Part shown: positions 63,293-64,000 of the stretch, piece by piece
How positions within the stretch are numbered: position 1 is the stretch's first letter
Layout: each line of letters begins with the position of its first letter
DNA from: Letharia columbiana
Taxonomy: Eukaryota > Ascomycota > Lecanoromycetes > Lecanorales > Parmeliaceae
Assembly (NCBI RefSeq): GCF_014066305.1
Contig: NW_023501100.1
Span: 1 to 64,000, forward strand
Direction: 5' to 3'
Length of the DNA: 64,000 nucleotides
The notes under the pieces: generated by a model
What the model was told of the DNA's origin: nothing
Databases searched by the model: none
What the model saw: only the letters and a program-made list of their open reading frames with translations
Program-made: the position numbers and the translations under genes

Positions 63293-64000
63293 GAAAAAAA
63301 AATCTAAATTCTCTAGAAGTAAATATTAATAACTATTTTATATATTTATATATATATAAAATAATAATTCTTTTCTTTATTAATATACTTACTTATTTTT
63401 ATTTATTTTTTATTTTTATTTATTTTTTATTTTTATTAATTTATTATTTTCTTTTATTTTAAAATATATATAAAGATACTATAAAATTAAATCTACTTTT
63501 TTATTTTAATTTTATATTTTAAAGCTTTTTTTCTTTATTATATAAAATATCATAATCTATTATATAAAATATTTTTTTTTTAAAAATATCTATAATTTAT
63601 AAATATTATAAATATTATTTTTTTAAATAAATTTAATAACTTAGTTATTTATTATATTTTTATTATATATAATTTTTTTATAATAAATTTATAAATAATT
63701 CGAAAAATTCGAGATATTTCTATAAAAACTCGAAATTTTCGAAATTTATAAATACTTTTAAATCTTCGTTATAACTTTATAATTATCTTAAAATTTTCGA
63801 AATAATTCTATTATTATTAATTCGAAATTTTCGTAATAATTCTATTATTAATTTAAAAATTTTAAAAATTTTAAGACTTTAAAAGATAATTCGAAATTTT
63901 CGCGATAATTCTATAATTAACTTAAAATAATTTTAAAAATACTATTATTAATTTAAAAATTTCGAAAATTTCGAGACTTTAAAAGATAATTCGAAATTTT
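63293..64000. other. AT-rich DNA with recurrent TTCGAAATTTTCG motif
   Basis: From about 63,690 the words AATTCGAAATTTTCG and TTCGAA recur many times, with a roughly 100-bp repeat (GACTTTAAAAGATAATTCG at 63,875 and 63,975) that runs off the window end. No gene. Confidence 0.6.

Noticed and set aside
1..64000. Mitochondrial or plasmid DNA because of the very high A+T
   Set aside because: No mitochondrial genes, tRNAs or rRNAs. Stops fall at Gln/Trp positions, CpG is kept, and the content is RIP-mutated nuclear retrotransposons.

Overview
The window looks like a block of AT-rich, repeat-built heterochromatin from a filamentous ascomycete (Pezizomycotina) with strong repeat-induced point mutation (RIP). 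Almost all of it is extremely rich in TpA and poor in CpA/TpG, while CpG survives. Old reading frames stay colinear for hundreds of codons but are broken by TAA/TAG where Gln, Trp or Arg codons are expected. I found no intact gene, tRNA or rRNA. The species cannot be named from the sequence.

Layout. 0.3-0.9 kb: a decayed copy of a dispersed repeat (called R1 here). 0.9-5.6 and 6.0-6.7 kb: an 18-bp satellite. 7.2-7.8 kb: a TACTTACTTA-type array. 9.2-12.9, 16.0-17.5, 18.9-20.1, 22.4-23.3 and 23.7-28.3 kb: large RIP-killed coding relics, all on the + strand, of unrecognised families; one carries 40-residue and 37-residue internal repeats. 30.3-35.0 kb: four copies of a ~0.7 kb repeat (called B here) that encodes a conserved ~105-residue stretch. 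35.7-36.8 kb: a 34-bp satellite of about 30 copies. 36.8-42.4 kb: a Ty3/gypsy element on + (zinc finger, protease, RT, RNase H, integrase, chromodomain). 42.6-46.2 kb: a ~3.6 kb inverted repeat of R1 that contains the only clearly unmutated DNA in the window (about 44.49-45.33 kb). 46.2-50.7 kb: a second Ty3/gypsy element on -, cut off inside integrase. 54.4-62.7 kb: three more R1 copies, two of them head to tail. 62.7-64.0 kb: a hairpin-rich segment, then AT-rich DNA with TTCGAA motifs.

No genes work together here today. What can be read is history: transposons and multicopy genes amplified, were RIP-mutated, and were then further shuffled by tandem duplication, satellite expansion and R1 insertion or inversion. 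The most unusual object is the R1 inverted repeat, in which one arm is RIP-mutated and the matching part of the other arm is not, with the boundary at the dyad.
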